Origin: Leuconostoc palmae
GTDB taxonomy: Bacteria > Bacillota > Bacilli > Lactobacillales > Lactobacillaceae
Direction of reading: 5' to 3'
NCBI RefSeq assembly: GCF_019656075.1
Contig: NZ_BPKZ01000002.1
Span: 149,888-213,887, forward strand
DNA length: 64,000 nt
This document shows, in pieces, positions 42,165-52,852 of the stretch. Below the pieces are notes generated by a model. That model was not told the DNA's origin, searched no databases, and was given only the letters and a program-made list of their open reading frames with translations. A program made the position numbers and the translations under genes. Each line of letters begins with the position of its first letter. Positions within the stretch are counted from its first letter, which is position 1.

Positions 42165-43061
42165 TTAAGCACGTGGATGATATTGATCATAGACTTCGGA
42201 CAATCTTTTTTTAGAAATATGTGTATAGATTTGCGTTGTCGAAATGTCAGCGTGTCCCAATAATTCTTGAACTATACGCAAATCAGCACCATTTTCTAAA
42301 ATATGTGTGGCAAAAGAATGTCTTAGAGTATGCGGGGATACATCTTTTGTGATACCCGCCTCAACAACAAGCTTTTTAATAATTTTCCAAACTCCTTGAC
42401 GAGATAATTGTTTACCCCGATCATTTACGAAAACATAAGGCGATTCTTTCCCTTTAATTAGTTGCTCACGCCCCGTTGAAAAATAGCGTGTTAGCCAGTC
42501 TGTAGCAACTTCGCCAATGGGGATAATACGCTCTTTATCTCCTTTTCCAACAGTTTGGATAAGACCTAGTTCAATATGCAAATCACTCATTTTTAAATTA
42601 ATTAACTCGCTAACACGCAGACCTGTAGCATACATTACTTCCAGTAGCGCTCGGTTTCGCATGCCTAAAGGTTTATTTGGAATAGGAATTGCAAGCAATT
42701 GATCGATTTCTTGAACACTTAATACCGCGGGTAGGTGTGTTGCCTTTTTGGGTGGCTTAATATCAAGCATTGGATTATGTCCAATGTGTTTTTCTTGTGA
42801 CAAGTAACCAAAGAACTTTCTAAGTGACGTTACCATTCTAATAATTGAATTATTCGATTTATCTGCTTGTCGTAATTTCTGTAACCAACTTAAAACAACA
42901 ATATGATCAACATCAGATAAATTCAAGTTTTTTTGACTAATAAAATGAGCAAATTGCATCAGATCCTGACGATAGCTTAATATCGTATTTTCTGAAAGAC
43001 CACGTTCAATGCGAATATAGTGCAAATAATCAATAACAGCATTTTCAATTTCTTGTTTCAT
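42165..43061 (-). CDS. xerD: Tyrosine recombinase XerD
   Basis: Chromosome dimer resolution at dif. 298 aa: N-terminal SAM-like domain (DYLHYIRIERGLSENT), then ATGLRVSELINLK, HTLRHSFATHILENGADLRIVQELLGHADISTTQIYTH with Arg, His-x-x-Arg, His and Tyr all present. Overlaps the upstream cvfB-like gene by 17 nt. Confidence 0.94.
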   Translation of the reverse strand: MKQEIENAVIDYLHYIRIERGLSENTILSYRQDLMQFAHFISQKNLNLSDVDHIVVLSWLQKLRQADKSNNSIIRMVTSLRKFFGYLSQEKHIGHNPMLDIKPPKKATHLPAVLSVQEIDQLLAIPIPNKPLGMRNRALLEVMYATGLRVSELINLKMSDLHIELGLIQTVGKGDKERIIPIGEVATDWLTRYFSTGREQLIKGKESPYVFVNDRGKQLSRQGVWKIIKKLVVEAGITKDVSPHTLRHSFATHILENGADLRIVQELLGHADISTTQIYTHISKKRLSEVYDQYHPRA

Positions 43062-43926
43062 TGTTTTCAACTAAATGAATACCTTGATCAATTTGTTCAA
43101 TTAAACGTGCTTTATACAGATGTCCAAGAGCACGTTTAAATTGACTTTTACTAAACCCAAACTGTCGCTTTATAGCTTCTGGATCACTTTTATCATTGAA
43201 CGGTAAAAACTGGTCTTTTCGCCTTTGTAATTGCATTAACAAAAACTTAGCGTCTTCATCCATCGTTTTATAAGCTAAAGGTTTTACAGAAAGATTCAGC
43301 GTGCCATCATCCCTGACGCCAATAACTCTTGCATTAACAACTTCCCCTAAACGTGGTTCATCATATCTCTGTGAAGGATGTATAAATCCCAAGAAATAGT
43401 CATCCGTAATAACAAGTGTTCCCGCAATTTTATTACGATAAACCGTTGCTTTAACTTTTTTAGATTTCATTTCTTGGGGCGCACGTCTTGCAACAGCAGA
43501 AAAAATAGATTGTTGTGCAATTTCACCCCATAGACGTCCTTTGTTATCTTCTTTCATGGATAACATTAATCGATCACCCTTTTGTGGCCACAAAGTTGTT
43601 ATTGTTGGTAAATCATCCAATGAAACAACTAAGTCTTTATTTGGCAAACCAATGGCAACGAACACCCCCAAATCATGACGTGTAGCTACTACTGTTCCCC
43701 ATCCGTAACTATCTTTTTGAACTGTGGGTATTGTTTTGGTGATTTCTAATTTATGATTTTCATTTTCGTAAGCAAATCCTGTTACTAAACCACCCAACTT
43801 TAAAGGCTTTTGCAACTCTGCCTTACTGATTTCATATGTATGACCATCTATTTGAGCAAAAAAGTAGTGTTCATTTTCATCTGTCACACTTGCTTTTACT
43901 ATTTCTCCAACTATTGGATTCGTCAT
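43045..43926 (-). CDS. cvfB: CvfB-like S1 RNA-binding protein
   Basis: 293 aa with S1-type domains (VVATRHDLGVFVAIGLPNKDLVVSLDDLP and FLGFIHPSQRYDEPRLGEVVNARV) and a C-terminal winged helix (QFGFSKSQFKRALGHLYKARLIEQ). The YitL/CvfB family regulates virulence factors in staphylococci; here function is unknown. Start at 43926 with AGAGGAAA upstream. Confidence 0.9.
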   Translation of the reverse strand: MTNPIVGEIVKASVTDENEHYFFAQIDGHTYEISKAELQKPLKLGGLVTGFAYENENHKLEITKTIPTVQKDSYGWGTVVATRHDLGVFVAIGLPNKDLVVSLDDLPTITTLWPQKGDRLMLSMKEDNKGRLWGEIAQQSIFSAVARRAPQEMKSKKVKATVYRNKIAGTLVITDDYFLGFIHPSQRYDEPRLGEVVNARVIGVRDDGTLNLSVKPLAYKTMDEDAKFLLMQLQRRKDQFLPFNDKSDPEAIKRQFGFSKSQFKRALGHLYKARLIEQIDQGIHLVENNETRN

Positions 43927-44017
43927 TAATTTTCCTCTGACACGCAACTTCACGTGTTTTCTTTTTAATTTTTTTAGTTCAAGTTCTTAAAATCATTATT
44001 TAAAAGCATTATGACAA

Positions 44018-44461
44018 TCAAGCAAGCGCTGCTTTAACTAGTGCTGCGACCTGCTTTCCATCTGCTTTTCCCTTAACCTGTGGCGTCACGATTCCCATGA
44101 CTTTTCCCATATCTTTTGGTGAGTTAGCGCCTGTTTGACTGATTGCTTCTTCGACAATCGACTTAATTTCTTCTTTGGATAATTGCTCAGGCATATATTT
44201 TGATAATATTGTTAATTCTGATCGAATACCTTCAGCTAAGTCCTCTCGATTTCCTTTTTCAAACTCATTTAGAGAATCATGACGCTGTTTCACTTCACGA
44301 GACAAAACGGTTAACTCTTCTTCACTAGTGAGATCATGACCGAGATTGATTTGTTCATTCATAACAGTAGATTTAACCATACGAATAACAGACAAAGCCT
44401 GCTTATCCTTCCTTTTCATGGCTTCTTTCATATCATGATTTAAATCTTCTAATAACGTCAT
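44018..44461 (-). CDS. yqeY: GatB/YqeY domain protein
   Basis: 147 aa, starts MTLLEDLNHDMKEAMKRKDK, with LTILSKYMPEQLSKEEI and MGKVMGIVTPQVKGKADGKQV. A YqeY family protein resembling the tail of GatB, of uncertain function. Directly downstream of rpsU, the common Gram-positive pairing. Confidence 0.93.
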   Translation of the reverse strand: MTLLEDLNHDMKEAMKRKDKQALSVIRMVKSTVMNEQINLGHDLTSEEELTVLSREVKQRHDSLNEFEKGNREDLAEGIRSELTILSKYMPEQLSKEEIKSIVEEAISQTGANSPKDMGKVMGIVTPQVKGKADGKQVAALVKAALA

Positions 44462-44514
44462 TTATCTTCTTCTTTCTAAATAGTAGTATCTTCATTTTAG
44501 CATAAAATGCAAAA

Positions 44515-44540
44515 AGAAAAACGCCACCGAAGTGGCGTTT
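44515..44540 (-). terminator. Terminator after rpsU
   Basis: Minus strand ACGCCACTTCGGTGGCGT followed by TTTTCTTTTT. Confidence 0.88.
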
Positions 44541-44550
44541 TAAGAACCAA

Positions 44551-44736
44551 TTAACGGCCCTTCTTTTTGTTACGCTTTTGTGCTGCTTCAGACTTCAACT
44601 TACGAGCAACTGAAGGCTTAACATAGAATTCGCGCTTACGGTATTCTTGGAGAGTACCGTCTTTTGAAACACCACGCTTAAAGCGACGCAATGCATCATC
44701 CAAAGATTCGTTCTTACGTACGATGACCTTTGCCAT
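44551..44736 (-). CDS. rpsU: 30S ribosomal protein S21
   Basis: 61 aa, [21 protein letters not shown]... ending in the basic RNKKKGR tail. AGGAGGG precedes the ATG by about 8 nt. Own terminator. Confidence 0.97.
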
Positions 44737-44836
44737 GTGATAACCCTCCTTTCTCGCATTTTATTTCGTTTTAACGACATGCTGCAAATACTTATTAACT
44801 TTACCATTATTTTAATTTAGTGTCAATAAATAAATA

Positions 44837-46117
44837 TTAATTATCCAACGTAGAAGTGATTTTAGTATCAGTCATACGCCAGTATACTATCAAGCTTATC
44901 GCTATGACTAAAATGACATAGATAAAAAATAATGATTCGTGATGCGTTTTTTTCAAAAAAAGTGCCAAATACTCAACTGTTCCACCAAAAATAGCTACAG
45001 TCAATCCATAAGGTAATCCTACACCAAGTGCTCTAATTTCTGTTGGAAACATTTCAGCTTTAACAATAGCATTAATTGATGTATATCCTGTAACAATGAC
45101 TAAACCAGCAAGCATTAAGCCGAATGCTGCCCACCCTGATTTAGTTGTCGACAGCATCATAAAAATAGGAATCGTAAATATTGTACCTAGTCCACCAAAC
45201 CAAAAAAGTAATGGTTTGCGACCTATTTTATCAGATAAAGCACCAGCCAATGGCTGAATAATCATAAAAATAAATAAAGCAGCAAAATTAATCAAAGTCA
45301 CTTGTTGTTTTGGTAATCCAACCGAATTAATCATGAATTTTTGCAAATATGTTGTATATGTATAAAAAGCAATTGTCCCACCCAAAGTTAACCCAACAAC
45401 AGTCAAAACAGCTTTAGGGTATTGTAAAAGTATGCCTAGTTGTCCTCTGGTTTTATTACTATTGCGTTGTTGTTCTGAAAATTGATCTGATTCTTCCATG
45501 CTTAACCTTAATAATAGGACAACGACAGCACCTAAAGCCCCTATCGCAAATGGTATTCGCCAACCCCAAGACACAAGATCTTTTTCAGAAAGAGCCGCTT
45601 GCAGTATAATTTGAATACCTAGCGCAATAAGTTGTCCACTAATCAATGTAACGTATTGAAAGGAAGCATAACCCCCCCTATGTTTGGCACTTGCCATCTC
45701 TGATAAATACGTCGCAGACGTGCCATATTCCCTACCTAATGAAAGCCCTTGAAATAAACGCGCAATTACCAGAATTATGGGCGAAAAAATACCAATACTG
45801 CTGTAATTTGGTGTTAGTGAAATAATAAATGAACCAGTTGCCATGATTAGTACCGATAGAGTTAAAGCGGATTTTCTACCGTATTGGTCAGCATACTTGC
45901 CAAGTATTAAACTTCCAAGTGGCCTCATCAAAAAACCAATGGCAAAAACACTCGCCGTACTCAATAATTCAGCTGTCTTGTCATGTGACGGAAAAAATGA
46001 CTGTGCAAAATAAACTGAAAAAGAAGCATACACATACCAATCAAACCACTCAACTAAATTATCAAGAGACCCCTTAAGCACATTACTAATAATTCTCTTC
46101 TCTGATCTCATCATCAT
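44837..46117 (-). CDS. MFS transporter, metabolite:H+ symporter type
   Basis: 426 aa with 12 membrane helices. NLVEWFDWYVYASFSVYFAQSFFP and FLMRPLGSLILGKYADQYGRKSAL are signatures of the ProP/KgtP/ShiA (MHS) subgroup, which move osmolytes, dicarboxylates or shikimate with protons. Start at 46117 (MMMRSEK) with GGAAG upstream. Substrate cannot be read; a shikimate carrier would be interesting given the broken aroF-aroB. Confidence 0.85.
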   Translation of the reverse strand: MMMRSEKRIISNVLKGSLDNLVEWFDWYVYASFSVYFAQSFFPSHDKTAELLSTASVFAIGFLMRPLGSLILGKYADQYGRKSALTLSVLIMATGSFIISLTPNYSSIGIFSPIILVIARLFQGLSLGREYGTSATYLSEMASAKHRGGYASFQYVTLISGQLIALGIQIILQAALSEKDLVSWGWRIPFAIGALGAVVVLLLRLSMEESDQFSEQQRNSNKTRGQLGILLQYPKAVLTVVGLTLGGTIAFYTYTTYLQKFMINSVGLPKQQVTLINFAALFIFMIIQPLAGALSDKIGRKPLLFWFGGLGTIFTIPIFMMLSTTKSGWAAFGLMLAGLVIVTGYTSINAIVKAEMFPTEIRALGVGLPYGLTVAIFGGTVEYLALFLKKTHHESLFFIYVILVIAISLIVYWRMTDTKITSTLDN

Positions 46118-46267
46118 CAACTTCCTTTCAATAAGTATGTATCTGTAATGTATCATTATTATCTATAATAATATCTCGTCAGCATGCACAATATATGAAT
46201 TTAACTTGTGCAGTTTTAACAAATTAGCATAAAATAAAAATACAATATCCTAAATCATTGGAGTTTA

Positions 46268-47537
46268 AAATGCAACTAAGAGAAATATAATTCTGATTGT
46301 TTATGCGGTTCTAGGCGCCTTTTTCTTCTTAATGATGAGAGGTATCGGTGAAATGCTTTACGCCGATCCTTCTCAGCATACATTTGTTTCGTTTATTACA
46401 AAATATGTTAGCCCTGGAGCAGGATATTTTGCTGGATGGTCTTACTGGATCGGATTAACATTCGTAGCAATGGCTGAGTTAACAGCTGTTTCTACCTATG
46501 TCAAGTTTTGGTTTCCACATTGGCAAACATGGATTATTCAAATATTTTTCTTAGGAATTTTAACATTGGTCAATCTAGTTGCCGTTAAGGTATTTGGTGA
46601 AACTGAATATTGGTTTGCAATGATTAAAATTATTGCCATAGTTGCCATGATTGCCACAGGATTATTCTTGATTTTCACTGGATTTAAAGCATCAGCTTCT
46701 GGTGGTAACACAGTAGCTTCATTTTCTAACATTACACATCATTTTGAGCTTTTCCCAAATGGTGCTGGTATGTTTATCGCTGCTTTTCCAATGGTATTTT
46801 TCGCCTTTCAAGGTATGGAATTCGTTGGTATTACGACAGCCGAAACTGAAAACCCTAGAGCTGTTTTACCACGTGCCATTAACACAATCATTATTCGTAT
46901 CTTGATTTTTTACTTAGGTGCCATGACAATTATTATGTCAATTATTAGCTGGCATGTTATTGCTAAAACACCTACTCAAAGTCCATTTGTTATGGTATTT
47001 GAACTTGCTGGATTTAAAGTTACTGCTACAATCATTAACTTCGTTGTTTTGACATCGGCAGCTTCAGCGCTTAACTCAGCCATTTATTCATCTGGTCGTC
47101 ACTTTTATCAACTAGCTCATGAATCTAATGGATCAGCTATGAGTCCTTTTAAAAAGATTTCAAAAAATGGTGTCCCAGCTAATGCTATTTTATTCACTGC
47201 AGCTTTAGTTCTATTGTCTCCAATTATTAATTCTATTCCACAAATTACTTCGGCATTTAGCTTCATAACAGCTATTTCATCCAATATGTATATCTTGGTT
47301 TATGCTATGACTATGTATGCTCGCCGTAAGTTCCGTGAATCAAATGACTATCTTCCAGACGGATTTACAATGCCCGGCTATAAGTTTACAAGTCCAATCA
47401 CTCTCTTATTCTTTGCAGCTATTTACATTAGTTTATTCTTCCAGGCAGATTCAAGAATACCAGCTATTGGCACAATTATATTTACTTTAATTTTTGGAAC
47501 TTTAGCTCATCGCAAGTTTAAAACACAAAAAGTATAA
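46268..47537 (+). pseudogene. Amino-acid permease, N-terminus deleted
   Basis: APC-family (AAT) permease. A start with RBS (TGGAG, ATG at 46270) opens into ATG CAA CTA AGA GAA ATA TAA, while the permease frame resumes as NIILIVYAVLGAFFFLMMRGIGEML. TM1 with the substrate-backbone GTGLF-type motif is missing, so the original start and first helix were deleted. An ATG at 46332 would give a 401-residue protein lacking TM1 and half of TM2. From there the sequence is intact to KFKTQKV. Confidence 0.78.
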
Positions 47538-47540
47538 TAA

Positions 47541-47575
47541 AAAGACGTATTTCTGAAGAAATACGTCTTTTTATT
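47541..47575. terminator. Bidirectional terminator
   Basis: AAAGACGTATTTC-TGAA-GAAATACGTCTTT, perfect 13-bp stem with A and T runs on the two sides; ends the permease and the YitT-type gene. Confidence 0.9.
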
Positions 47576-48441
47576 TATAACTCTGGCTCGTAAAATTTAC
47601 CAACAGTATGCTCAATTTTCCATGTTGATGAAAAAGCTTTTTCATCAACCAATTTAATTGCTTCTCGTAGTTCATAACGTTCTTGTTGCGTGATAACAGT
47701 AAGCAAAACTGAACGGCCTTCCCCTGTGTAACCACCACGCGCATCATTGATAATTGTAACACCTCTTCGCATCTTTTCGTAAATGCCCTGGACCATCTCA
47801 TCTGGTTTAGTTGTGATAATCATGACCTGCATTTGCTGTTGACGTGTATAAAAGGCATCTATCATTCTTGAACTAATAATCACACCAACAATTGAGTACA
47901 GTGCAAATTTCCAGCCATATGTTAATCCAGCACCAACCATAATCAATGCGTTAACTGCTAAATTTACTGGTCCCATTTTGAAACCAAATTTTTTCTTTAA
48001 TAACATCCCAATGACATCTAAGCCACCAGTTCCGACACCATATCTTAACGCAGTTCCAACAGCCATACCATTTAAAGCACCACCAAACATAGCATTAATT
48101 AGCGGATCGGTAGTTAAAATACGTGAAGTATCAAAGACCGGCATCAAGGCTGCGCTTAGTAAAACTGCCAATGTCGTAAATGTCGCAAAGCGCCAAGATA
48201 GCTTTATCCAAGCAATAGCTAACATCGGTAAATTAACTAAAGCTAAAGCAAGCGCAACTGATATTTTACCACCAGTTAATGTTGATACTAGTTGTGCAAA
48301 ACCTGTAAACCCTGATGAATAAATGTGGCCTGGACGCCAAAAATAGTTCATCGCTACAGCAACAATGACGGCATAAAATACTGCACCACCAACTCGACTT
48401 GTATAACGATTTTTCATAAAGTTGTGAAAAAATTTTTGCAT
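47575..48441 (-). CDS. YitT-family membrane protein
   Basis: 288 aa. Five N-terminal helices (DUF161) with GVGTGGLDVIGMLLKKKFGFKMGPVNL, and a C-terminal soluble DUF2179 domain (VMIITTKPDEMVQGIYEKMRRGVTIINDARGGYTGEGRSVLLTVI). YitT family of unknown transport function. Monocistronic. Confidence 0.9.
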   Translation of the reverse strand: MQKFFHNFMKNRYTSRVGGAVFYAVIVAVAMNYFWRPGHIYSSGFTGFAQLVSTLTGGKISVALALALVNLPMLAIAWIKLSWRFATFTTLAVLLSAALMPVFDTSRILTTDPLINAMFGGALNGMAVGTALRYGVGTGGLDVIGMLLKKKFGFKMGPVNLAVNALIMVGAGLTYGWKFALYSIVGVIISSRMIDAFYTRQQQMQVMIITTKPDEMVQGIYEKMRRGVTIINDARGGYTGEGRSVLLTVITQQERYELREAIKLVDEKAFSSTWKIEHTVGKFYEPEL

Positions 48442-48519
48442 AATTATTGTACGTTTTTGTACGTTCCTTTTTAATAAAGTACCTTCAATATAACACAGTG
48501 TGATAAAAATTTAAAAATC

Positions 48520-50289
48520 TCAATGACTCTCTGGTACAATCAAACCTAAATCATTCAACTGATTATCATGAATGCGTGTAGGTGCTTCTGTCATTGGTTC
48601 TGTGGCTCTAGAATTTTTTGGAAAGGCAATAACTTCACGAATATTTTCTTGACCAGCTAGTAACATAGCTAGTCTGTCTAATCCTAAGGCAATTCCACCC
48701 ATTGGTGGGAAACCGTACTCCATTCCCTCTAGCAAGAAACCAAATGCTTCATGTGCTGCTTCTTTGGTAAATCCTAATGCCTTCAACATTTTTTCTTGCA
48801 CATCCATTCGATGAATACGTATGGATCCAGATCCCAATTCATAACCGTTTAATACTAGATCATAGCTTTGTGCGTGTGCTTTATGTGGATCCTCACCATC
48901 ATTTAGATAATGTAGATCGTCTTCATTAGGCATTGTAAAGGGATGATGGGCTGCAATCCATCGATCAAAATCTTCAGAATATTCAAATAGTGGCCAATCA
49001 ACAATCCAAGCAAATGCCCAAGGGTTATTAGTATCAATTAATTCCAAATCCTTGGCAGTTTGGCGTCGCAAGTAATCCAAAGTAGCTGCCACAATATCTG
49101 TTCTTCCTGCAGCAAACAAAATCAAATCACCAGAATGCGCTTCTACAGCTGATAGTAACTCACTCGAATCATCAAAGAACTTAGCAATTGGTCCTGAAAT
49201 CCCATCATCTGTTACTTTTAACCATGCCAAACCTTTAGCACCAAAACGTTCAATATACTGTGCCATTTTGTCAATGTCTTTACGCGAATAATGTTCTGCT
49301 CCACCGGGAACAGCAATTGCCTTAACGACACCACCATTTTTTATAGCACCTGTAAACACACCAAATTCAGATTTATCAACTATTTTTGATAGATCTTTTA
49401 ATTCATATTGAATACGCAAATCTGGTTTATCGGTCCCAAACTTGTCCATCGACTCTTGCCAAGTTAATGTCGGAATATTTGATATATCAAGATCAAACCC
49501 AACAACATCATGCATCATGCATTTAACCCATTGGTTAACAAGATCACGAATTTCATCTGCTGACATAAATGATGTTTCGACATCCATTTGAGTAAACTCA
49601 GGCTGACGATCACCACGTAAATCTTCATCACGGAAAGCTCGTGCAATCTGGAAGTAGCGGTCAAAACCAGCGCCCATTAATAATTGTTTAAACAACTGAG
49701 GCGATTGTGGCAATGCATAGAACGATCCAGGAAAAATACGTGATGGCACAAGATAATCGCGTGCACCTTCTGGCGTAGATTTTGCAAGAATTGGTGTTTC
49801 AATATTAATAAAATCATGTTCATCCATAAATTGCATTGCACTTGACATAATTTTAGAACGAATACGCAAGTTTTTTTGCATTTCTGGACGTCGAAGATCT
49901 AGGTAACGATACTGCAATTTTAATTCTTCATTAGCATTAACACCATTTTCAATATAAAAAGGTGGTGTTTTAGACGTAGCTAAAATTTCAGCATCAATAA
50001 CATCAATCTCTATTTTTCCAGAACGTATTTTATTATTTATTTGACTTTTATCACGATTAATAACAGTTCCTTTAATCGCAATAACATACTCATTACGCAT
50101 TTTTTCAGCCACATTAAGGGCTTCTTGATGTGTTGCATTAAAAGTTAATTGTACGAGTCCTTCACGATCTCGCAAATCAACAAATATTAAATCACCAAAA
50201 TCACGTCGTTTTTGTACCCAACCAGTTAGTGTAACTGACTGCCCAAGATATTGTTCATCAATTAATCCCGCATAATTTGTTCGTTTCAT
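48520..50289 (-). CDS. aspS: Aspartyl-tRNA synthetase
   Basis: Class II synthetase, 589 aa. OB-fold anticodon domain ([23 protein letters not shown]), motif 2 [20 protein letters not shown], bacterial GAD insert, motif 3 [23 protein letters not shown]. 2 bp after hisS, the standard Gram-positive hisS-aspS operon under one T-box. Confidence 0.97.
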   Translation of the reverse strand: MKRTNYAGLIDEQYLGQSVTLTGWVQKRRDFGDLIFVDLRDREGLVQLTFNATHQEALNVAEKMRNEYVIAIKGTVINRDKSQINNKIRSGKIEIDVIDAEILATSKTPPFYIENGVNANEELKLQYRYLDLRRPEMQKNLRIRSKIMSSAMQFMDEHDFINIETPILAKSTPEGARDYLVPSRIFPGSFYALPQSPQLFKQLLMGAGFDRYFQIARAFRDEDLRGDRQPEFTQMDVETSFMSADEIRDLVNQWVKCMMHDVVGFDLDISNIPTLTWQESMDKFGTDKPDLRIQYELKDLSKIVDKSEFGVFTGAIKNGGVVKAIAVPGGAEHYSRKDIDKMAQYIERFGAKGLAWLKVTDDGISGPIAKFFDDSSELLSAVEAHSGDLILFAAGRTDIVAATLDYLRRQTAKDLELIDTNNPWAFAWIVDWPLFEYSEDFDRWIAAHHPFTMPNEDDLHYLNDGEDPHKAHAQSYDLVLNGYELGSGSIRIHRMDVQEKMLKALGFTKEAAHEAFGFLLEGMEYGFPPMGGIALGLDRLAMLLAGQENIREVIAFPKNSRATEPMTEAPTRIHDNQLNDLGLIVPESH

Positions 50290-50291
50290 AA

Positions 50292-51590
50292 TTAGTTATC
50301 TCCTTCTGAATCAATGATTGTTGGCAAATCAGTATATAAATCAGCCAATTTAATTGTTTGTTGCTGACCAGTAGACATATTTTTAATATTGGCTACATGA
50401 TTATATAATTCTGTCTCACCTATTGTGATAACATACTGACTTTTATGGCGATCAGCAGTTTTAAATTGTGCTTTGGCAGATCTCGAAAGATAATCACGCT
50501 CAGCCGCATACCCAAATGATCGAACAGCCTGAACAATTTGGGTGGCCACAACATCAGTTTGCTTACCAATATTAACCACGTAAAAATCTAAAGTATTGTC
50601 GATAGTTGGTGCAACATTTTGAGCAATTAATAAACTAATTAATCGCTCCATGCCAATTCCAAAGCCAACACCAGGTGTTTCTGGCCCACCAAATTCTTTG
50701 ACTAACCCAGAATATCGACCACCACCTGCAATTGTAGCAGCGCCTTTTAAGCTGTCATCAACTGTCATAATCTCAAAAATCGTATCATTGTAATAGTCTA
50801 GTCCACGAACCATTGTTGCGTCGATCACAAAATCAATATTCAAAGCGGTTAGCATTTCTTTAACCGTTTGCCAATGTTGCGTGGCCTCATCTGATAAGTA
50901 ATCTAAGATAGACGGTGCATTAGCAACAAATTTCTGATCTTTAGGATCTTTTGAATCCAAAACACGTAAAGGATTTTTATCTAATCTTTCTTGAGAATCT
51001 TGTGATAATTCTGTAGCATGTGGTCTTAAATAATCAATAAGTGCTTGTCGGTACTGATCTCTTGATAATTGATCGCCTAACGTGTTAATTGCTACTCTCA
51101 AATTTTCTAATCCTAATGTTTTAAAGAAATCGATTGCCATTGCAATAACTTCAACATCTAGCGCTGGAGATTCAGAACCAAAGGCTTCAACCCCAATTTG
51201 GTGAAATTGTCGAAAACGCCCAGCTTGTGGTCTTTCATAACGAAACATTGGTCCTATGTAAAATGCCTTATATGGTTTATCAAATTCTGGTCCATATAAT
51301 TTATTTTCTACAAAAGCACGAACAACCCCAGCTGTACCTTCCGGACGTAATGCAATGTGACGATCTCCCTTATCATGAAAATCATACATTTCTTTAGTCA
51401 CAACATCTGAAGTATCACCAGCAGATCTTGAAAACACTTCAAAATTCTCAAACATAGGGGTTCTAATTTCTTTAAAATTATAATCTCGGAATAATAACCG
51501 AGCAATATTTTCTATATGTTGCCATTGTGCTGTTTGTTCTGGTAATAAATCAGCTGTGCCTTTTGGTTTTTGAAATGTTGCTTTTGCCAT
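50292..51590 (-). CDS. hisS: Histidyl-tRNA synthetase
   Basis: Class II synthetase, 432 aa. [14 protein letters not shown] start, motif 2 [23 protein letters not shown], HisA motif [13 protein letters not shown], then [14 protein letters not shown] and [11 protein letters not shown]. First structural gene after the T-box. Confidence 0.97.
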   Translation of the reverse strand: MAKATFQKPKGTADLLPEQTAQWQHIENIARLLFRDYNFKEIRTPMFENFEVFSRSAGDTSDVVTKEMYDFHDKGDRHIALRPEGTAGVVRAFVENKLYGPEFDKPYKAFYIGPMFRYERPQAGRFRQFHQIGVEAFGSESPALDVEVIAMAIDFFKTLGLENLRVAINTLGDQLSRDQYRQALIDYLRPHATELSQDSQERLDKNPLRVLDSKDPKDQKFVANAPSILDYLSDEATQHWQTVKEMLTALNIDFVIDATMVRGLDYYNDTIFEIMTVDDSLKGAATIAGGGRYSGLVKEFGGPETPGVGFGIGMERLISLLIAQNVAPTIDNTLDFYVVNIGKQTDVVATQIVQAVRSFGYAAERDYLSRSAKAQFKTADRHKSQYVITIGETELYNHVANIKNMSTGQQQTIKLADLYTDLPTIIDSEGDN

Positions 51591-51656
51591 TTTAAACTTT
51601 ACTATTGCTTAGTGCTTTAATTGTGCAATAGTTCTCCTTTATTTGTTCATTAACCG

Positions 51657-51893
51657 AAAAAAGCGCCCTTAGCAACAAAATTAATTGTCACTAAGGGCGC
51701 TTCTCAGCGCGGTACCACCTTATTAACTGATGTTATTACACATCGCTCAAATTACTTAACGCGTAATCACGTACTATCTTTGTCAATAGTAGCCTCCAAG
51801 GTGTCGCAAACTCATGTCGTCGTTTTGCTTTCATCAAACGCAAAATTTCTTAAAACCAGACCATGACTTTTCCAATTCATCGGTTTATATATA
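51657..51893 (-). promoter_or_regulatory. T-box leader of hisS-aspS
   Basis: Contains the T-box sequence AGGTGGTACCGCG (about 51707-51720) followed by the terminator AAGCGCCCTTAG...CTAAGGGCGCTT-TTTT (51657-51702). Stem I region carries GCGACACCTTGG, holding GAC (Asp) and overlapping CAC (His). GAC is followed by A, the usual purine after a specifier, and the UGGU bulge base fits a G discriminator, so Asp is the likelier sensed tRNA. Confidence 0.93.
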
Positions 51894-51899
51894 TACTTA

Positions 51900-51928
51900 A
51901 TCATAGCTTGCTATATGATTAAAGTCAA
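51900..51928 (-). promoter_or_regulatory. Promoter of hisS-aspS
   Basis: TTGACT (51923-51928), 17-nt spacer, TATGAT (51900-51905), just upstream of the T-box RNA. Confidence 0.8.
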
Positions 51929-51948
51929 CCATTCGTTACACATTATCG

Positions 51949-52090
51949 TCATTTTCAAACCAATAAACTTTTGACTCATAAGGTCTTAATTCTTCTTGTT
52001 GATCATTTTCATAATTGCTAATTATTATTTTTGCTGATTTAGGGATATGATAGTCTCTTTTTAAGTGTTTATCTGTAAATGCTCAGAAGT
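51949..52090 (-). pseudogene. C-terminal remnant of a GH13 alpha-glucosidase
   Basis: Minus-strand frame reads KRDYHIPKSAKIIISNYEN, then LRPYESKVYWF and stops TAA at 51949. This is the usual C-terminus of oligo-1,6-/dextran glucosidases (...NY...LxPYEAxVY). About 45 codons remain; the body is gone, replaced by the IS element. Confidence 0.7.
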
Positions 52091-52122
52091 CAATAAATTG
52101 GACTATTTTTATTCAGTTAATT

Positions 52123-52516
52123 AGGCGACATTTGAGATACGATTGCAATTATAAAAATTGATATACCAACCAATGGCTGCTTGGACTTCAGTTAATGTTT
52201 GGTATGCCTTCAAATACACCTCTTCACGCTTCAATATTGCATGAAACGCTTCCTATTGTGACCCCATATCTGAATGAATAATTAATGGCTTTCGATGCTT
52301 ATCTAACGCCATCTGTAAGACACTTGTGGCTAGCTCGGCTGTCATTGTATCGCCAATTTTATAGCCCAATACCTTGCTCTTCTCAGGATCCAAAACGGTC
52401 GCTAAATAGACCCATCTGTGGTTAGTCAACTGAATATAAGTGATATCTGTTTGCCAAACACCGCTCAAATCATGCAAGTGTCTAATCAGATTGGGTTTTT
52501 GATCAACAGTCACCAC
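52123..52516 (-). pseudogene. IS3-family transposase OrfB, broken
   Basis: Has GVWQTDITYIQL (first Asp), HSDMGSQ (second Asp), then a TAG, then EAFHAILKREEVYLKAYQTL...INFYNCNRIS. The segment between the second Asp and the catalytic Glu region is deleted and a stop intervenes. The N-terminal part of OrfB is also missing. Confidence 0.85.
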
Positions 52517-52551
52517 AGTTTTTGGCTAGTAAGATGGCTGCTCAATGCCTG

Positions 52552-52794
52552 TCAGGCTATGCGTGATAAAATTTCGTTTTCTTCCTCCAAAATAGCGAGG
52601 CGCTTCTCTAGTTGCTTGACATCTTTTAACGTCTTTGACTGACCATGAATCATGACTGGGGTAGCTTGTTTGACCCAAATAGCAATAGAATCTTTTGATG
52701 GTCCAAATTCTTCTGCTAATGACTTAAGTGAACGTCCTTCTTGGTGAAGTTTAACCAGTGAATCTTTAAAATCTTGTGAATAACGAATTGACAT
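52552..52794 (-). CDS. IS3-family transposase OrfA
   Basis: 80 aa: RYSQDFKDSLVKLHQEGRSL helix-turn-helix, SIAIWVKQ, and a C-terminal leucine-zipper-like coiled coil (LKDVKQLEKRLAILEEENEIL). Complete-looking OrfA, but the partner OrfB is broken, so transposition is not expected. Confidence 0.85.
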   Translation of the reverse strand: MSIRYSQDFKDSLVKLHQEGRSLKSLAEEFGPSKDSIAIWVKQATPVMIHGQSKTLKDVKQLEKRLAILEEENEILSRIA

Positions 52795-52852
52795 AAAAAT
52801 ACTCCTATACTTTCATTTTACGGACTGAATAGAAATAGTCCATTTTTTTAGT

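Larger units (their letters stand above)
52099..52842 (-). mobile_element. Degenerate IS3-family insertion sequence
   Basis: Bounded by imperfect inverted repeats, TGGACTATTTTTATTCAGT (52099-52117) and its complement at 52824-52842 (one mismatch). Contains orfA (52552-52794) and the remains of orfB. At about 745 bp it is well short of the 1.2-1.5 kb of IS3 elements, so internally deleted. No clear target duplication: it sits on a deletion between a glucosidase and a regulator fragment. Confidence 0.85.
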
